10,566 bases of DNA from Dichomitus squalens LYAD-421 SS1 (taxonomy: Eukaryota; Basidiomycota; Agaricomycetes; Polyporales; Polyporaceae): the NCBI RefSeq assembly GCF_000275845.1, contig NW_006766957.1:64076-74641 (forward strand), written 5' to 3'. Every line of letters starts with the position of its first letter. Within the stretch, counting starts at the first letter, position 1. Positions 1-7,098 of the stretch are shown here, one piece after another. Both the position numbers and the translations under genes were made by a program. The notes under the pieces were generated by a model. It worked only from the letters and a program-made list of their open reading frames with translations, was not told the DNA's origin and searched no databases.

Positions 1-29
1 ATGCAAAGCGACTGGCCGCCCGGACGACT

Positions 30-218
30 CCGGGAGAGGTCTCCTCCGAGTCTCTGATCCTGACAAAGATGAAGGAGATCGCGCAGTCTTACCTCAGCTC
101 CCTAGTCACCTCCGCCGTGATCAGGATCCCCGCGCAATCCAACCTGTCCTAACGGCAGGCTACCAAGGATGCGGGCACTATGGCGGGGCTGAAGGTGCTC
201 CGTGTCCCCAGCGAAGAA
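30..218 (+). pseudogene. Hsp70 ATPase-domain fragment with internal stop
   Basis: Translation from position 30 gives PGEVSS, then LILTKMKEIAQSYL, then RQATKDAGTMAGLKVLR. This matches the conserved stretch of the Hsp70 nucleotide-binding domain (family pattern PEEVSSMVLTKMKE...AYL...AV..VPA...SQRQATKDAGT..GLNVLRIINEP), roughly residues 115-175 of a cytosolic Hsp70. Intact Hsp70 is an ATP-driven chaperone of about 640 residues; only about 60 are present here. A TAA at 150-152 replaces the Gln of the SQRQATKDAG motif (CAA to TAA would explain it), and two extra residues (ES) sit before LILTKM. After VPSEE (about 218) the similarity ends, where the family continues with INEPTAAAIAYGLD. Upstream of 27 the reading is also unlike Hsp70. 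I see no intron boundaries that would rescue it. Dead fragment; family call is firm, paralogue (SSA-type or BiP) not resolvable. Confidence 0.82.
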
Positions 219-429
219 GTCCGCAAGGCGCGGCTCCTCCCCTACTCTCGGCCACCTCGCGCATTTGCCTGTTGCCGTACCTCCTGATCCATCCCTAGCG
301 AGGCGTTTTGGAGTATACAATGCGCGACACCGGAGAAGGCTGCATAGCACAGGGTACAGCGTGTTGGATGTACGAGGTCGACGAGCGAGCGCTTATCATC
401 TGTATCATCTGTATTCGGTACATCTAAGA

Positions 430-476
430 GCGGATGCATCCGTCGAAGGTTACCCCAACCATACGGATGCATCCGT
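430..476. repeat. Two copies of a 12-bp palindrome
   Basis: CGGATGCATCCG occurs at 431-442 and again at 464-475, 33 bp apart. The second copy extends to a perfect 14-bp palindrome (463-476). Spaced identical palindromes can be paired binding sites for a dimeric regulator or remnants of a repeat; no neighbouring gene supports a regulatory role. Confidence 0.5.
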
Positions 477-545
477 TATACTGAGAATCTACTTTATCTG
501 ACGGGCGCTTGCCATACTGAACTGCGCGTATCGTATCAGCAGACG

Positions 546-577
546 GCCGTACCGTTTCTCCGCATGTACGGTACGGC
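546..577. repeat. 9-bp inverted repeat, hairpin
   Basis: GCCGTACCG at 546-554 is matched by CGGTACGGC at 569-577, a perfect 9-bp stem with a 14-nt loop. It has no T-run after it, so it is not a pol III terminator. Function unknown. Confidence 0.45.
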
Positions 578-806
578 TTCGAGCCCTACAGGCACATCTG
601 CACAACCACAGATGTATTCGTTCAAGCGCCCGAGGACTCAGGGCTGAAACACGGGAGGCAATCGGAAATTTTTGGTTGGAGAAAAGTCGATGAATTGGGG
701 ACGCAAAAGCGAATAGCCCGTCGTTGTTCAATGACTTTTGTCCAGAAATGCCACATATTTACCGATTGTTTACCTCGTGTTCTGCAGCTGGAGATATCCG
801 AATCCC

Positions 807-871
807 TGCCGGGTGAGGATTCGAACCCATGATACCTAATAGGTAAAGACGCCCCATTAGACGACCCATCA
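807..871 (-). tRNA. Degenerate tRNA-like sequence
   Basis: On the minus strand the sequence carries a perfect pol III B box (GGTTCGAATCC, within 816-827) and an A-box-like segment with TCTAATGG (about 852-862). The ends TGATGGG (871-865) and CCCGGCA (813-807) pair at six of seven positions as an acceptor stem. The unit is only 65 nt instead of about 72. The T stem holds only three pairs, and no proper anticodon loop can be placed: the middle is a TACCTA-T-TAGGTA inverted repeat. No T-run follows. It is best read as a decayed tRNA or the head of a tRNA-derived SINE rather than a working tRNA gene; isotype not assignable. Confidence 0.42.
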
Positions 872-1222
872 GAAAACGACATTGACCCAGGATACTTGCC
901 GTAATTTGTCCTTATGATTTCCGTTGTGCTTGGATCTGCTGAGAGTTTGAGTGTTAGAGGCATGCGGACAACCAAGGGTCTCGCTTTCCGTTTAGGTTGC
1001 ACACAGCGTTTCCAGGCTATATCTGGTTTACACAGTGTGCGAACACATGGTCATCAGACATTAAAAACATATCTTGTCTACGTTACACACGGCGGCGCAG
1101 ACAGCTTGGGTACCCGCGATCCAAAAGCTTGCGACAAGTGACCGTATGACTGGTAGCGGCGCCTCGATCCCGAGCTGGTACTTGCAGGTTTCTTCAGATC
1201 CGGGGTAAATATCAGAAGATAA
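872..1222. other. Gene-free stretch
   Basis: A plus-strand open frame spans 914-1141 but has no recognisable motif or splice context, and I do not call it a gene. Nothing else is visible before the foldback element starting at 1223. Confidence 0.45.
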
Positions 1223-1398
1223 TAGAGTGTATTTGCACGGTGATTTATGGAGGTGGCGCTGGTGAAAACGGTGCGCCACCGGATGTAAACCGTGGCGGAT
1301 TCCTCACCGTACGGCCGCTAGCGCCGGCCCCACCTGGTGAGAACTCAATGGGGGCGGATAATGAAAACGCTGATAATTATCTGTGCAAATACACTCTA
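1223..1398. mobile_element. MITE-like foldback element with 16-bp inverted ends
   Basis: TAGAGTGTATTTGCAC at 1223-1238 is matched perfectly in inverse orientation by GTGCAAATACACTCTA at 1383-1398. The outermost TA on each side can be read as a TA target duplication, which would leave a 172-bp element (1225-1396) with 14-bp terminal repeats, as in Tc1/mariner-type MITEs. The GATAA motif just outside also recurs inverted (1218-1222 and 1403-1407, with three extra bases), so the inverted repeat may instead be longer and gapped. Inside is a secondary hairpin (GGTGGCGC at 1252-1259 with GCGCCACC at 1272-1279). There is no room for a transposase, so it would be non-autonomous. Confidence 0.65.
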
Positions 1399-1672
1399 AT
1401 GATTATCATAATAATAAAGCCTCCGTCCCCAGCTGCGTACACGGCCTCAGTCCTCCTACCAAGCATGTGTCAACAGCAATTGTTGTTTCAGCCGCGGTCC
1501 CCCCCAGGGTGCTATCGCTGTCAGCACGCTACAGCGCCCGCTCCTAGCTCCATCACATCAGCGTAGGAGCAACCTGCACCATTAGTCCTTGAGCTGATTG
1601 CCAGCGGCACACATAATTCACCAGCTTTATGGCCATTTTGCTGAGGCCCATCCCATTTCGTTCCTTGTTCAA
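1399..1672. other. Intergenic sequence upstream of the 1724 reading frame
   Basis: An AT-rich run (1400-1418) is followed by C-rich sequence. No gene, promoter box or RNA signal is supportable. Confidence 0.4.
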
Positions 1673-1712
1673 CTCTCCAACGTCTACTCCACCTCTCCAA
1701 CGTCTACTCCAC
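1673..1712 (+). repeat. 20-bp tandem duplication
   Basis: CTCTCCAACGTCTACTCCAC is repeated exactly at 1673-1692 and 1693-1712, just 11 bp upstream of an ATG in good context. It would lie in the 5' leader of the 1724 reading frame. Confidence 0.85.
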
Positions 1713-1723
1713 CACCTCTCGCC

Positions 1724-2333
1724 ATGGTCTTCCAATCTCACCCTGATGCGCACATGGTTGACGCAGCAGACATCGATGCGGACATGAACGACGACTCGAA
1801 GACCATCACTCACTCCGCTGACGCATCAATCAACCTGGAGGATGCGGTTGCGAGGCTGGAGCGGTGTGAGAGCGAAAATGCCTCCCTCCGTCATGAGAGA
1901 TGAGCCACGTCGCACCTAGGAGGAGAGTCCCGCATCACCCCCTTGCTCACCCGGGTACGTATCCTCACCGGGAATCTCCTAGATGGCTGTCGCTGCAGTT
2001 TCTCAGACTGTCCGTACTCCAGCCCGCACGGGCCTTACTTGTACGTACTCGTTTTGATAGGTTTCAGCCGCTAAGCTACCTTTCTCTCTCAGCTATCCTT
2101 GTTGGGTACCGCATCTGCGACGGATGCCTCCGCGACAACCCTCAGGCGCACCTCCCCGCTGGCGGCAGTGCACCTCCCCCCGCCTAACCAACGTATGGCG
2201 TATTCCTTCGTGTTGGCGGCATGCCGTCGCAATTGCATGGCTCCCGCGAGTTTCAGGAGGCGCCCTTGGAGCCGAGGAACTTGTAATCACTTTCTGTTCT
2301 TCATTTGCATCGCCAAAAATCTGCAATGAATGA
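1724..2333 (+). pseudogene. Broken hypothetical gene: coiled-coil head, Cys-rich tail
   Basis: The ATG at 1724 lies in a GCCATGG context. The first 59 codons are acidic and end in a short coiled-coil-like segment (LEDAVARLERCESENASLRH), then TGA at 1901-1903. Reading through that TGA in the same frame gives coding-like sequence (ESRITPLLTRVRILTGNLLD, then CRCSFSDCPY) up to 2040, as if a CGA Arg codon had become TGA. An intron is likely at 2041-2092 (GTACGT donor, GCTAAGC branch, polypyrimidine tract, CTCAG). After it the C-ending codons favour the frame with ICDGC, ending at the TAA of 2185-2187, but splicing joins the 2333-ending frame instead, so one indel is also implied. CxC...C plus CxxC hints at a zinc-binding fold. 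Family not recognised. Alternative: an intact 59-residue ORF. Confidence 0.35.
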
Positions 2334-2644
2334 CACGCATTACGCATGGATGAGGTAGATTGCGAGTACTACGGATACTTGTGCTAGGTTGGTACCACCT
2401 GGGGCGAGACCGCGATCTCCCTCTCACCACCCAACTCCGACAATGTTATGCAAGGTACTGAACACCAGGCACTATTTACGCCTGGTTGAGATGTACTGCG
2501 CGGTATCATGAACACCGCCCCATCTCGCAATCCCGACAATCCCGTGGAACGCAATTGGGCGTCGCGCTCGATTGCCGTCATTGCACGCTCGTGCCGCACT
2601 GACAATACTCGCAAATATCAGGGATATAATGTCCATATTGCCAG
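2334..2644. other. Intergenic sequence
   Basis: No supportable gene. A 7-bp hairpin ACCAGGC/GCCTGGT lies at 2464-2486. The plus-strand frame entering at 2572 may contribute an upstream exon to the next feature. Confidence 0.35.
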
Positions 2645-3197
2645 GTATTTCACAATATTGCCCAGTCTGCCAACCAAGTCGGATCTATTGCGCTGGTATG
2701 GAAACACGACAGAGTGCTTCCAGGATTTTTCGCCAGGCACAGGATGTTGCCCAGTTTGCCCGAGAAGGCACGGACAGGTAAGGTACAGCAACACTTTCAC
2801 ACTTTTGCTGATGTGCACGCAGATGTATTTCCCGCTGGCCCAAACAGGCTCGGAGACACACTTGGAAATGTACTCCAGTCACGGTAACGTCCCAAAGCCT
2901 ACTTAGCTCCGGACCCGAGCCATTGGCCAATGCCTGTCGTGAATTCTTGAATCTCCCAGTCTGCTTACTCCTTGATGTTGTAGGTGGCCGAGCCTCGACG
3001 AGGCCGTGCGCGAAGTCCAGGGCGTCCCTCCGATGATTTCCTGGCCTTCGGTATCTGTTACCGGCACGGCCCAAGTACAGGCCCCAAAATACGGTGCGCA
3101 GCAACTTCCACACTCCTCGAGGGAGGGAAACACTGCCCGTATGAGGAGGATACAACAGCCAGCCTGTTATCAAATACGCCGACATCAGATCAGGTGA
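2645..3197 (+). pseudogene. Candidate decayed multi-exon gene, unrecognised
   Basis: Three stretches read as protein-like exons joined by plausible introns. Exon A (about 2645-2777) reads HNIAQSANQVGSIALVW and LPSLPEKARTD. An intron follows at 2778-2822 (GTAAGG, CTGAT branch, CACGCAG). Exon B (2823-2882) includes NRLGDTLGNVLQSR. A longer intron would run from 2883 (GTAACG) to GTTGTAG at about 2984. Exon C then reads WPSLDEAVREVQGVPPMISW and on to a stop at 3195-3197. Phases agree across all three. However, in exon A another frame (from 2572, ending DVAQFAREGTDR) is equally protein-like, and no start codon is in place, so a frameshift or chance is possible. No domain is recognised. Confidence 0.25.
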
Positions 3198-3360
3198 TAT
3201 TCACAGAAGCCGGGTTGAATAGATATAGCGTAAGTGTGTGCTGCAGGTGACCCTGCGGCAAGGAGTTACCCCAGCTCCATATCCTACTTTCCCACGCCGC
3301 TGGTGTGCTGCAGCCCACGTCTTCTCCCACCCTACAAACGGTCGGGTCGGTCTTATCACC

Positions 3361-4565
3361 ATGTCTCGTCTCCTCCCCTATCTCTTCTCTACCCTTCATC
3401 ACATCTACCAGCTCTTCATGGCAAACACCCATCCCCAACTCTTCGCGATCTACATCGAGCCACCCGACGGACCCGATACAGGTAGCGGCGGCCTCGAATC
3501 ACTCAGCTACCGTTCCGCGTATTGCTTCTATGTGAACAATACCGGAGCCCATGAATTGGTCCTATCGCGCATCGACTATTGCAAGATGGTACAAGGCGTT
3601 CGCCATGAATTTGTGCTAACGCACCTCGCGTCACCACTCGGAGCCGTAGGTCTGATCATCTGGGAGCGTCAAGGCTTCCACCCGCGCAATGAGAAGACGG
3701 ACGACCTTCCCTCCCCCGCCCCCGCCCCCGCCCCCTCCCCCTCCCCCTCCCCCTCCCCCCTTGTTCACCTCCAATGCGCCAGCCCGTCTCTCCGAGATGT
3801 TGGACGGCCTCAAGGGGACGGAACTCGCAATTGACCGTGCTGTTTGCATCGACGGCATCAGCACCTCTCCCTTCAGGCTTGCCCCATACGACGTGCTTGC
3901 GAGTGTTACCCCATCACCTCCCATTGCGTTCCACAAGGCTCTCGCCGCCTTCAAAGTCGTTTCCCGCTCTAAGCCTTACTACGACACGCGCTTGGCCAAT
4001 TGCTATGTATTTGGTCTCACCTTCTTCAGGCTCCTCGTCGGGCCGGACGTATGGGAGCGGGAGGTTATGAAGGGTGCGTTCACGGAGAGCGCGGGAGTGT
4101 TTCACCTCCCACCCGTCAGCATCAACGTCTTGGACCGTTCCGTCAATGGGGCATCCGAGCTGCAGGGCGAGTTTGAAAAAGAGGTGAAGGCGCTCGAGGC
4201 GAAGGCAGCGATGAGCAAGCGCCAGAGCACAGCGCTCCAGGTGCTCACAGAACAGGGGGTCTATTGTAAGTCTATCATTCGTCTACAGTATGGCTAGGCC
4301 TGATATGTTTTCAGCGGGAAGCACCTCCGGTCAATCGGCCCAACTCAATCTCCCTGACGTTGGGATGAGGATGGTCAGTACAGACTTGGAGATATCGGCC
4401 TACTACTATTACTAACCCCCAAGATATCCCGCAGTCGTCGACCTCGACGTGACCATGCAGCGACGCGCTGCGCTTGCTGTGTTCCCACCGAGCATAGATA
4501 GATGGGTCCAATCATATACCAAGCGACAACGAAGGACGAGAGAACATAGGCAGCTGTTGTACTAG
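3361..4565 (+). CDS. Hypothetical fungal protein, frameshifted in a C-rich microsatellite
   Basis: Start ATG at 3361 (ACCATG context). Proposed exons are 3361-4265, 4315-4377 and 4435-4565, with introns 4266-4314 (GTAAGT, CTGAT branch, TTTTCAG) and 4378-4434 (GTACAG, TACTAAC branch, CCGCAG). The first part reads SYRSAYCFYVNNTGAHELVL and RHEFVLTHL. After a Pro/Ser/Ala tract (about residues 117-134) the reading continues one frame over with LSEMLDGLKGTELAID, NCYVFGLTFFRLLV and a Lys/Glu-rich helix EKEVKALEAKAAMSKRQ. The sole break is one extra C in 3755-3760; without it the model is 365 residues. The layout (YRTAY-type core, HEFVL, CYxFxLT helix) resembles an Agaricomycete family of unknown function that I know from memory only. 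No signal peptide or catalytic motif. Either a sequencing error or a slippage pseudogene. The last exon is the least certain part; an alternative second donor at 4374 shortens the C-terminus. Confidence 0.72.
3709..3760 (+). repeat. Hexanucleotide microsatellite (CCCTCC/CCCGCC)
   Basis: T or G recurs every six bases at 3712, 3718, 3724, 3730, 3736, 3742, 3748 and 3754, in otherwise pure C. It encodes alternating Pro with Ser or Ala in the 3361 frame. All internal C runs are 5 long; the last (3755-3760) is 6 long, which causes the frameshift. Confidence 0.95.
4266..4314 (+). other. Intron 1 of the 3361 gene
   Basis: GTAAGT donor, CTGAT branch candidate at 4299-4303 and TTTTCAG acceptor, 49 bp. 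Retaining it ends translation at 4297. Confidence 0.75.
4378..4434 (+). other. Intron 2 of the 3361 gene
   Basis: A perfect TACTAAC branch site (4410-4416) lies 19 bp before the CCGCAG acceptor ending at 4434. The donor is either GTACAG at 4378, which keeps the frame open to 4565, or GTCAGT at 4374, which stops at 4450-4452. Confidence 0.6.
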
Positions 4566-4766
4566 AGTGGTGTGGCGACAATGGGACATGGACGAACGAT
4601 GCGGCGATAGTAGCTTGGACGGGGTCCATAGGCGAAAGGAAAGCGGGGGCGGAACGGAAGGCGGGCGAAGTCTACAACCATCATGGCAGCGTAGCAGTGA
4701 ACGTTGCCGCCCCCTCCCCCGGCGATGGGCGCGCTCTTCATCATAATCATGACACCCATGCTCATG
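4566..4766. other. Left flank of the transposon insertion
   Basis: No plus-strand gene. On the minus strand, a frame from the insertion junction runs open down to TAG at 4562-4564 and joins in frame with the sequence right of the transposon (see 7122-9039). The composition is the same GC-rich type as beyond 7121, consistent with one locus split by the insertion. Confidence 0.4.
4760..4766. repeat. Left target-site duplication
   Basis: GCTCATG immediately precedes the left inverted repeat and is repeated exactly at 7115-7121, immediately after the right one. Confidence 0.8.
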
Positions 4767-4782
4767 CCCAGTGAAAACGTGC
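4767..4782 (+). repeat. Left terminal inverted repeat
   Basis: CCCAGTGAAAACGTGC, perfect inverse of 7099-7114. Confidence 0.85.
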
Positions 4783-4858
4783 CCGATTCGGGTCGCTTTC
4801 GGTCGAATTCGATCGTATGTACTCGTGCAACCCGACATTTTACGACCATCCGGACTAT

Positions 4859-4876
4859 ATACGACGGCCGTCGTAT
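4859..4876. repeat. 18-bp perfect palindrome in the transposon's left end
   Basis: ATACGACGGCCGTCGTAT reads the same on both strands. It lies about 92 bp inside the left terminus, among CGA/TCG-rich subterminal motifs, and could be a transposase or host-factor binding site. Confidence 0.75.
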
Positions 4877-5240
4877 TCAGCGGTATCAGGTAGTGTGGAG
4901 GATCCGATAGAATACTAATGCTGTCGATTTGGGTCGAAAGCGATCATTTACAGTCGGCCATATTCGGGCTCGTCAGTTAGGGCGGCATCCACAGCAGGCA
5001 CGCCATTGGATAGCATTGGCGACAATTCTGTATTCATTCGTATGGGCTCGGCAATAATACACGGTACAATACAGGTGTAATCAGGCGGAAATGTGTGCAA
5101 TCGTATACCACCGCGCGCGTTTGGATCTTCTTGGGTGCACCCGATTGGGGTCGGGTCCTCCTGCCCCAGTGCGGACTAGCTACTGCCGCGTGCTTAGGAA
5201 CGTCGCGCGCCACATACTTGAAGTCGTCCCGGTGTTGGGC

Positions 5241-5379
5241 GCAGATAGGCAGAATCGGCAGAGGGGAATGCATTGGAAGAGCGACAGCAGAGCCTTGTAG
5301 AGCGCAGATAACCAGAGTCGCAACAGAGGAATGGTGCCAGGGATTTGAAGAGCGACAGCAGAGGCTTGTAGAATGCAGA
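5241..5379 (+). repeat. Imperfect tandem duplication (63/71-bp units)
   Basis: The segment starting GCAGATA at 5241 recurs from 5304 with an 8-bp length difference. The best-conserved part, GAAGAGCGACAGCAGAG, lies at 5276-5292 and 5347-5363, 71 bp apart, and both copies end in CTTGTAGA...GCAGA. Confidence 0.7.
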
Positions 5380-5730
5380 CCACCCACTCAGTCGACAGGG
5401 CCAGAGCCTACCTCGCGATTCTTGGACGGGAGCAGCTTTGGCATGAAGAGACGATGCGAGATCAAGCTCATCCACGAGAAGACAAAGCCGGGGAGGTACG
5501 TGGGTTGCAGCAGGAGGACTAGCTTGAGGACAGACGAGTGGCGATGTGAGGCGACAACCAGTCTGAGAGTCTGGCAGGCGATTCGAGAGGGAGACAAAAA
5601 CCGGGGATGCAGGTGTTCGCTACCATGGACTGAGATTGATGTGGTGGGAGGGCAGCGTAGAGGAGGTCGTATGGATCACTTTGCTGCGATGCGGCCGGTG
5701 TTCTGTGTGAAGTGTAGTCAGCTTATGTAA
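5304..5730 (+). CDS. Transposon-borne ORF, C-terminal part of an unrecognised protein
   Basis: This frame is open from before 5095 to TAA at 5728-5730, but its first in-frame ATG is at 5443 (FGMKRRCEI), so any longer protein needs upstream exons I cannot place. From about 5320 the reading is polar and protein-like: EEWCQGFEERQQRLVECR, then KLIHEKTKPGRYVGCSRRTS, a tryptophan/arginine-rich part (DEWRCEATTSLRVWQAIREG), NRGCRCSLPWTEID, and a final FCVKCSQLM. Cysteine pairs (CRC, CVKC) near the C-terminus hint at metal binding. The opposite strand reads as generic hydrophobic shadow. It converges on, and overlaps by 8 bp, the minus-strand gene. Function unknown; possibly an accessory protein of the element. 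Confidence 0.38.
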
Positions 5731-6100
5731 AGGGCCACGAGCAAGACAGAAGTACTCTTCTATCGGAGGGGGTCATGGACTTGTAATGTTGTTTGAACTC
5801 TGCCTGTGATCCGTTGGTGTCCGCGTACCAGTTGCGAGCATACGCCCACCTAACAAGACCCGACTGAGGTTTAGATATCACTGTAAAGCAATGAATAACG
5901 TACTTCGCTCCACGCAAATCGGCCGGTGGTGGCCATTGCGGTGTCTTCCGAGGAGCCCGAGGTTTTTTGGTGGTGGTCGGTTGTGCGGTGGTTGGGGGTA
6001 TTTGCGAGGCATCGAGAGGTGTGCTGGATTCTCCAGTGTCGACGGCGTCCAGGCAGGCTGGGGTGATGGGCTGCATGTTAGGAGCGCCGTCAGAGCGCAT
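5723..6100 (-). CDS. Transposon-borne two-exon gene, 107 residues, unknown
   Basis: ATG at 6100-6098, exon 1 6100-5904, intron 5903-5850 (GTACGT, TCTAAAC branch, TTGTTAG), exon 2 5849-5723 ending in TAA; the joined length is an exact multiple of three. The N-terminal half is Pro/Thr-rich and disordered and carries a basic patch (TTKKPRAPRKTPQWPPP). The part spanning the splice junction is compact: LRGAK/WAYARNWYADTNGSQAEF, then KQHYKSMTPSDRRVLLSC. It could be a small DNA- or protein-binding module; I do not recognise it. An in-frame ATG at 6145 would add 15 residues if the upstream intron (6177-6102, GTAATG...TCTCTTAG) is not spliced. The intron signals and intact frame argue for a gene that was recently functional. 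Confidence 0.5.
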   Translation of the reverse strand: MRSDGAPNMQPITPACLDAVDTGESSTPLDASQIPPTTAQPTTTKKPRAPRKTPQWPPPADLRGAKYVIHCFTVISKPQSGLVRWAYARNWYADTNGSQAEFKQHYKSMTPSDRRVLLSCSWPFT

Positions 6101-6177
6101 GCTAAGAGAGTTGAGAGTGAGAAGAGGATGCTTCAGCGCGCACATTTTTTATCATGAGGCACAGAACCAGGCATTAC

Positions 6178-6621
6178 CTGAAGCAGCTGCGAATGCCAGG
6201 CAGAACCTGGATGGATGAGCTGGGAAGGGAGTGAAAACGACGTTGCATAGTGTATCATCCAGGATTGCATGCGGCCTTCTGTCCAGCAAATTGTGAGTAA
6301 CGTCTCTGTGTTGTAGTCTTCACATACAAGAATGGCAGGCGCATACAATGGGGAAATGGTGTGGGACACGTACCACCAAGATACATCAGTGATAGAGCTC
6401 ACCTGAGATAATGTCGCAACGGCGACAGCACCATACACGAAACTCACCTTGTAGCTTTCCAAACTCCAACATACCTTCATGACGCTGTAGAAGGGTGTGT
6501 GTGCACTACAATTGACCAAGGGAGGGGTGCATACCATACTGGCAGGAGAAGAGGGTTGGGGAACAAGGGGGACAGCGGTGGTCTGCCGCAAGCAGCGACT
6601 CCACCGCAATGATGTCATCAT
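6178..6621 (-). other. Exon-like sequence upstream of the 6100 gene
   Basis: The minus strand here is dense in splice-like signals: donors GTATGT, GTGAGT, GTGAGC and GTACGT, and acceptors such as TTGCTGGACAG and CTTCTACAG. One frame is open from ATG 6621 to 6133, but an alternative frame just before 6178 is also protein-like (LDDTLCNVVFTPFPAHPSRF). No exon chain joins in frame to the 6100 ORF. It may be the 5' part of that gene in decay, or a separate transcript of the element. Family unknown. Confidence 0.25.
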
Positions 6622-6868
6622 GTTTAGGGCAGGCCTACACTGTCAGAGAACAGAGACTTCGCGTCTCTGGACCTTGCAGTATTGTAGGCAATCACAATAG
6701 AGTTGTTTTGGAGGTAGCATCATGACATGGTCCCTTAGTGAGAAAAATGGCACATGGATTGTAGATCGCTGGCTCAGTTGTGTGATGGGAGCAAGCACCA
6801 ATAGGAAGCAGAAATCTTACATGGCGGAGAGAGATTGGAGCATGCAACACTAGAGACAAGCACAAGCT
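6622..6868. other. Non-coding interior of the transposon
   Basis: A purine-rich plus strand with a small AGAGAC/GTCTCT hairpin near 6650-6666. No gene or RNA signal. Confidence 0.35.
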
Positions 6869-6938
6869 AAGCTAAGACACTAAGGAGCGGCAAGCTAAGG
6901 CAGTACGGAGTGACAAAGTTAAGGCATTACGGAGCGAC
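6869..6938 (+). repeat. Three imperfect 23-24-bp tandem repeats
   Basis: Units at 6869-6891, 6892-6914 and 6915-6938 share the pattern AAGCTAAGGCA-TACGGAGCGAC. They lie 176-245 bp from the right terminus and would be subterminal repeats of the element. Confidence 0.8.
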
Positions 6939-7098
6939 AGCTATAGTGATACCGGCAGACGTCATGTCCTTAGAGACATGTGTGTCCGAATTCACAAACA
7001 TTAGATGGGCGCTAAACACTGCCGTCCGACCTAAATCGACACAACGCGAGTATTTACAGTGGGCACGACCTCGCACAACCCTAATCGAACTGAGTCAA

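Larger units (their letters stand above)
219..806. other. Gene-free stretch with small palindromes
   Basis: No reading frame here has recognisable family similarity or convincing codon use on either strand. Two notable structures lie inside it and are listed separately: the paired ATGCAT-centred palindromes (430-476) and the hairpin at 546-577. Confidence 0.5.

Noticed and set aside
1152..1180. TGGTAGCGGCGCC... resembles a retrotransposon primer-binding site
   Set aside because: No LTR with TG...CA ends precedes it, and I cannot match it to a known tRNA 3' end. No gag or pol follows.
3631..3954. Minus-strand ORF with a long polyglycine run
   Set aside because: It is the reverse reading of the CCCTCC microsatellite inside the 3361 gene.
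3689..4297. Separate gene starting at the ATG at 3689 with a polyproline tract
   Set aside because: The ATG lies inside the upstream coding region, and the frame is better explained as the continuation of the 3361 gene after a one-base slip.
5095..5303. N-terminal part of the plus-strand transposon ORF
   Set aside because: It begins at GTG, not ATG, and the translation before about 5304 is not convincingly protein-like; upstream exons cannot be placed.
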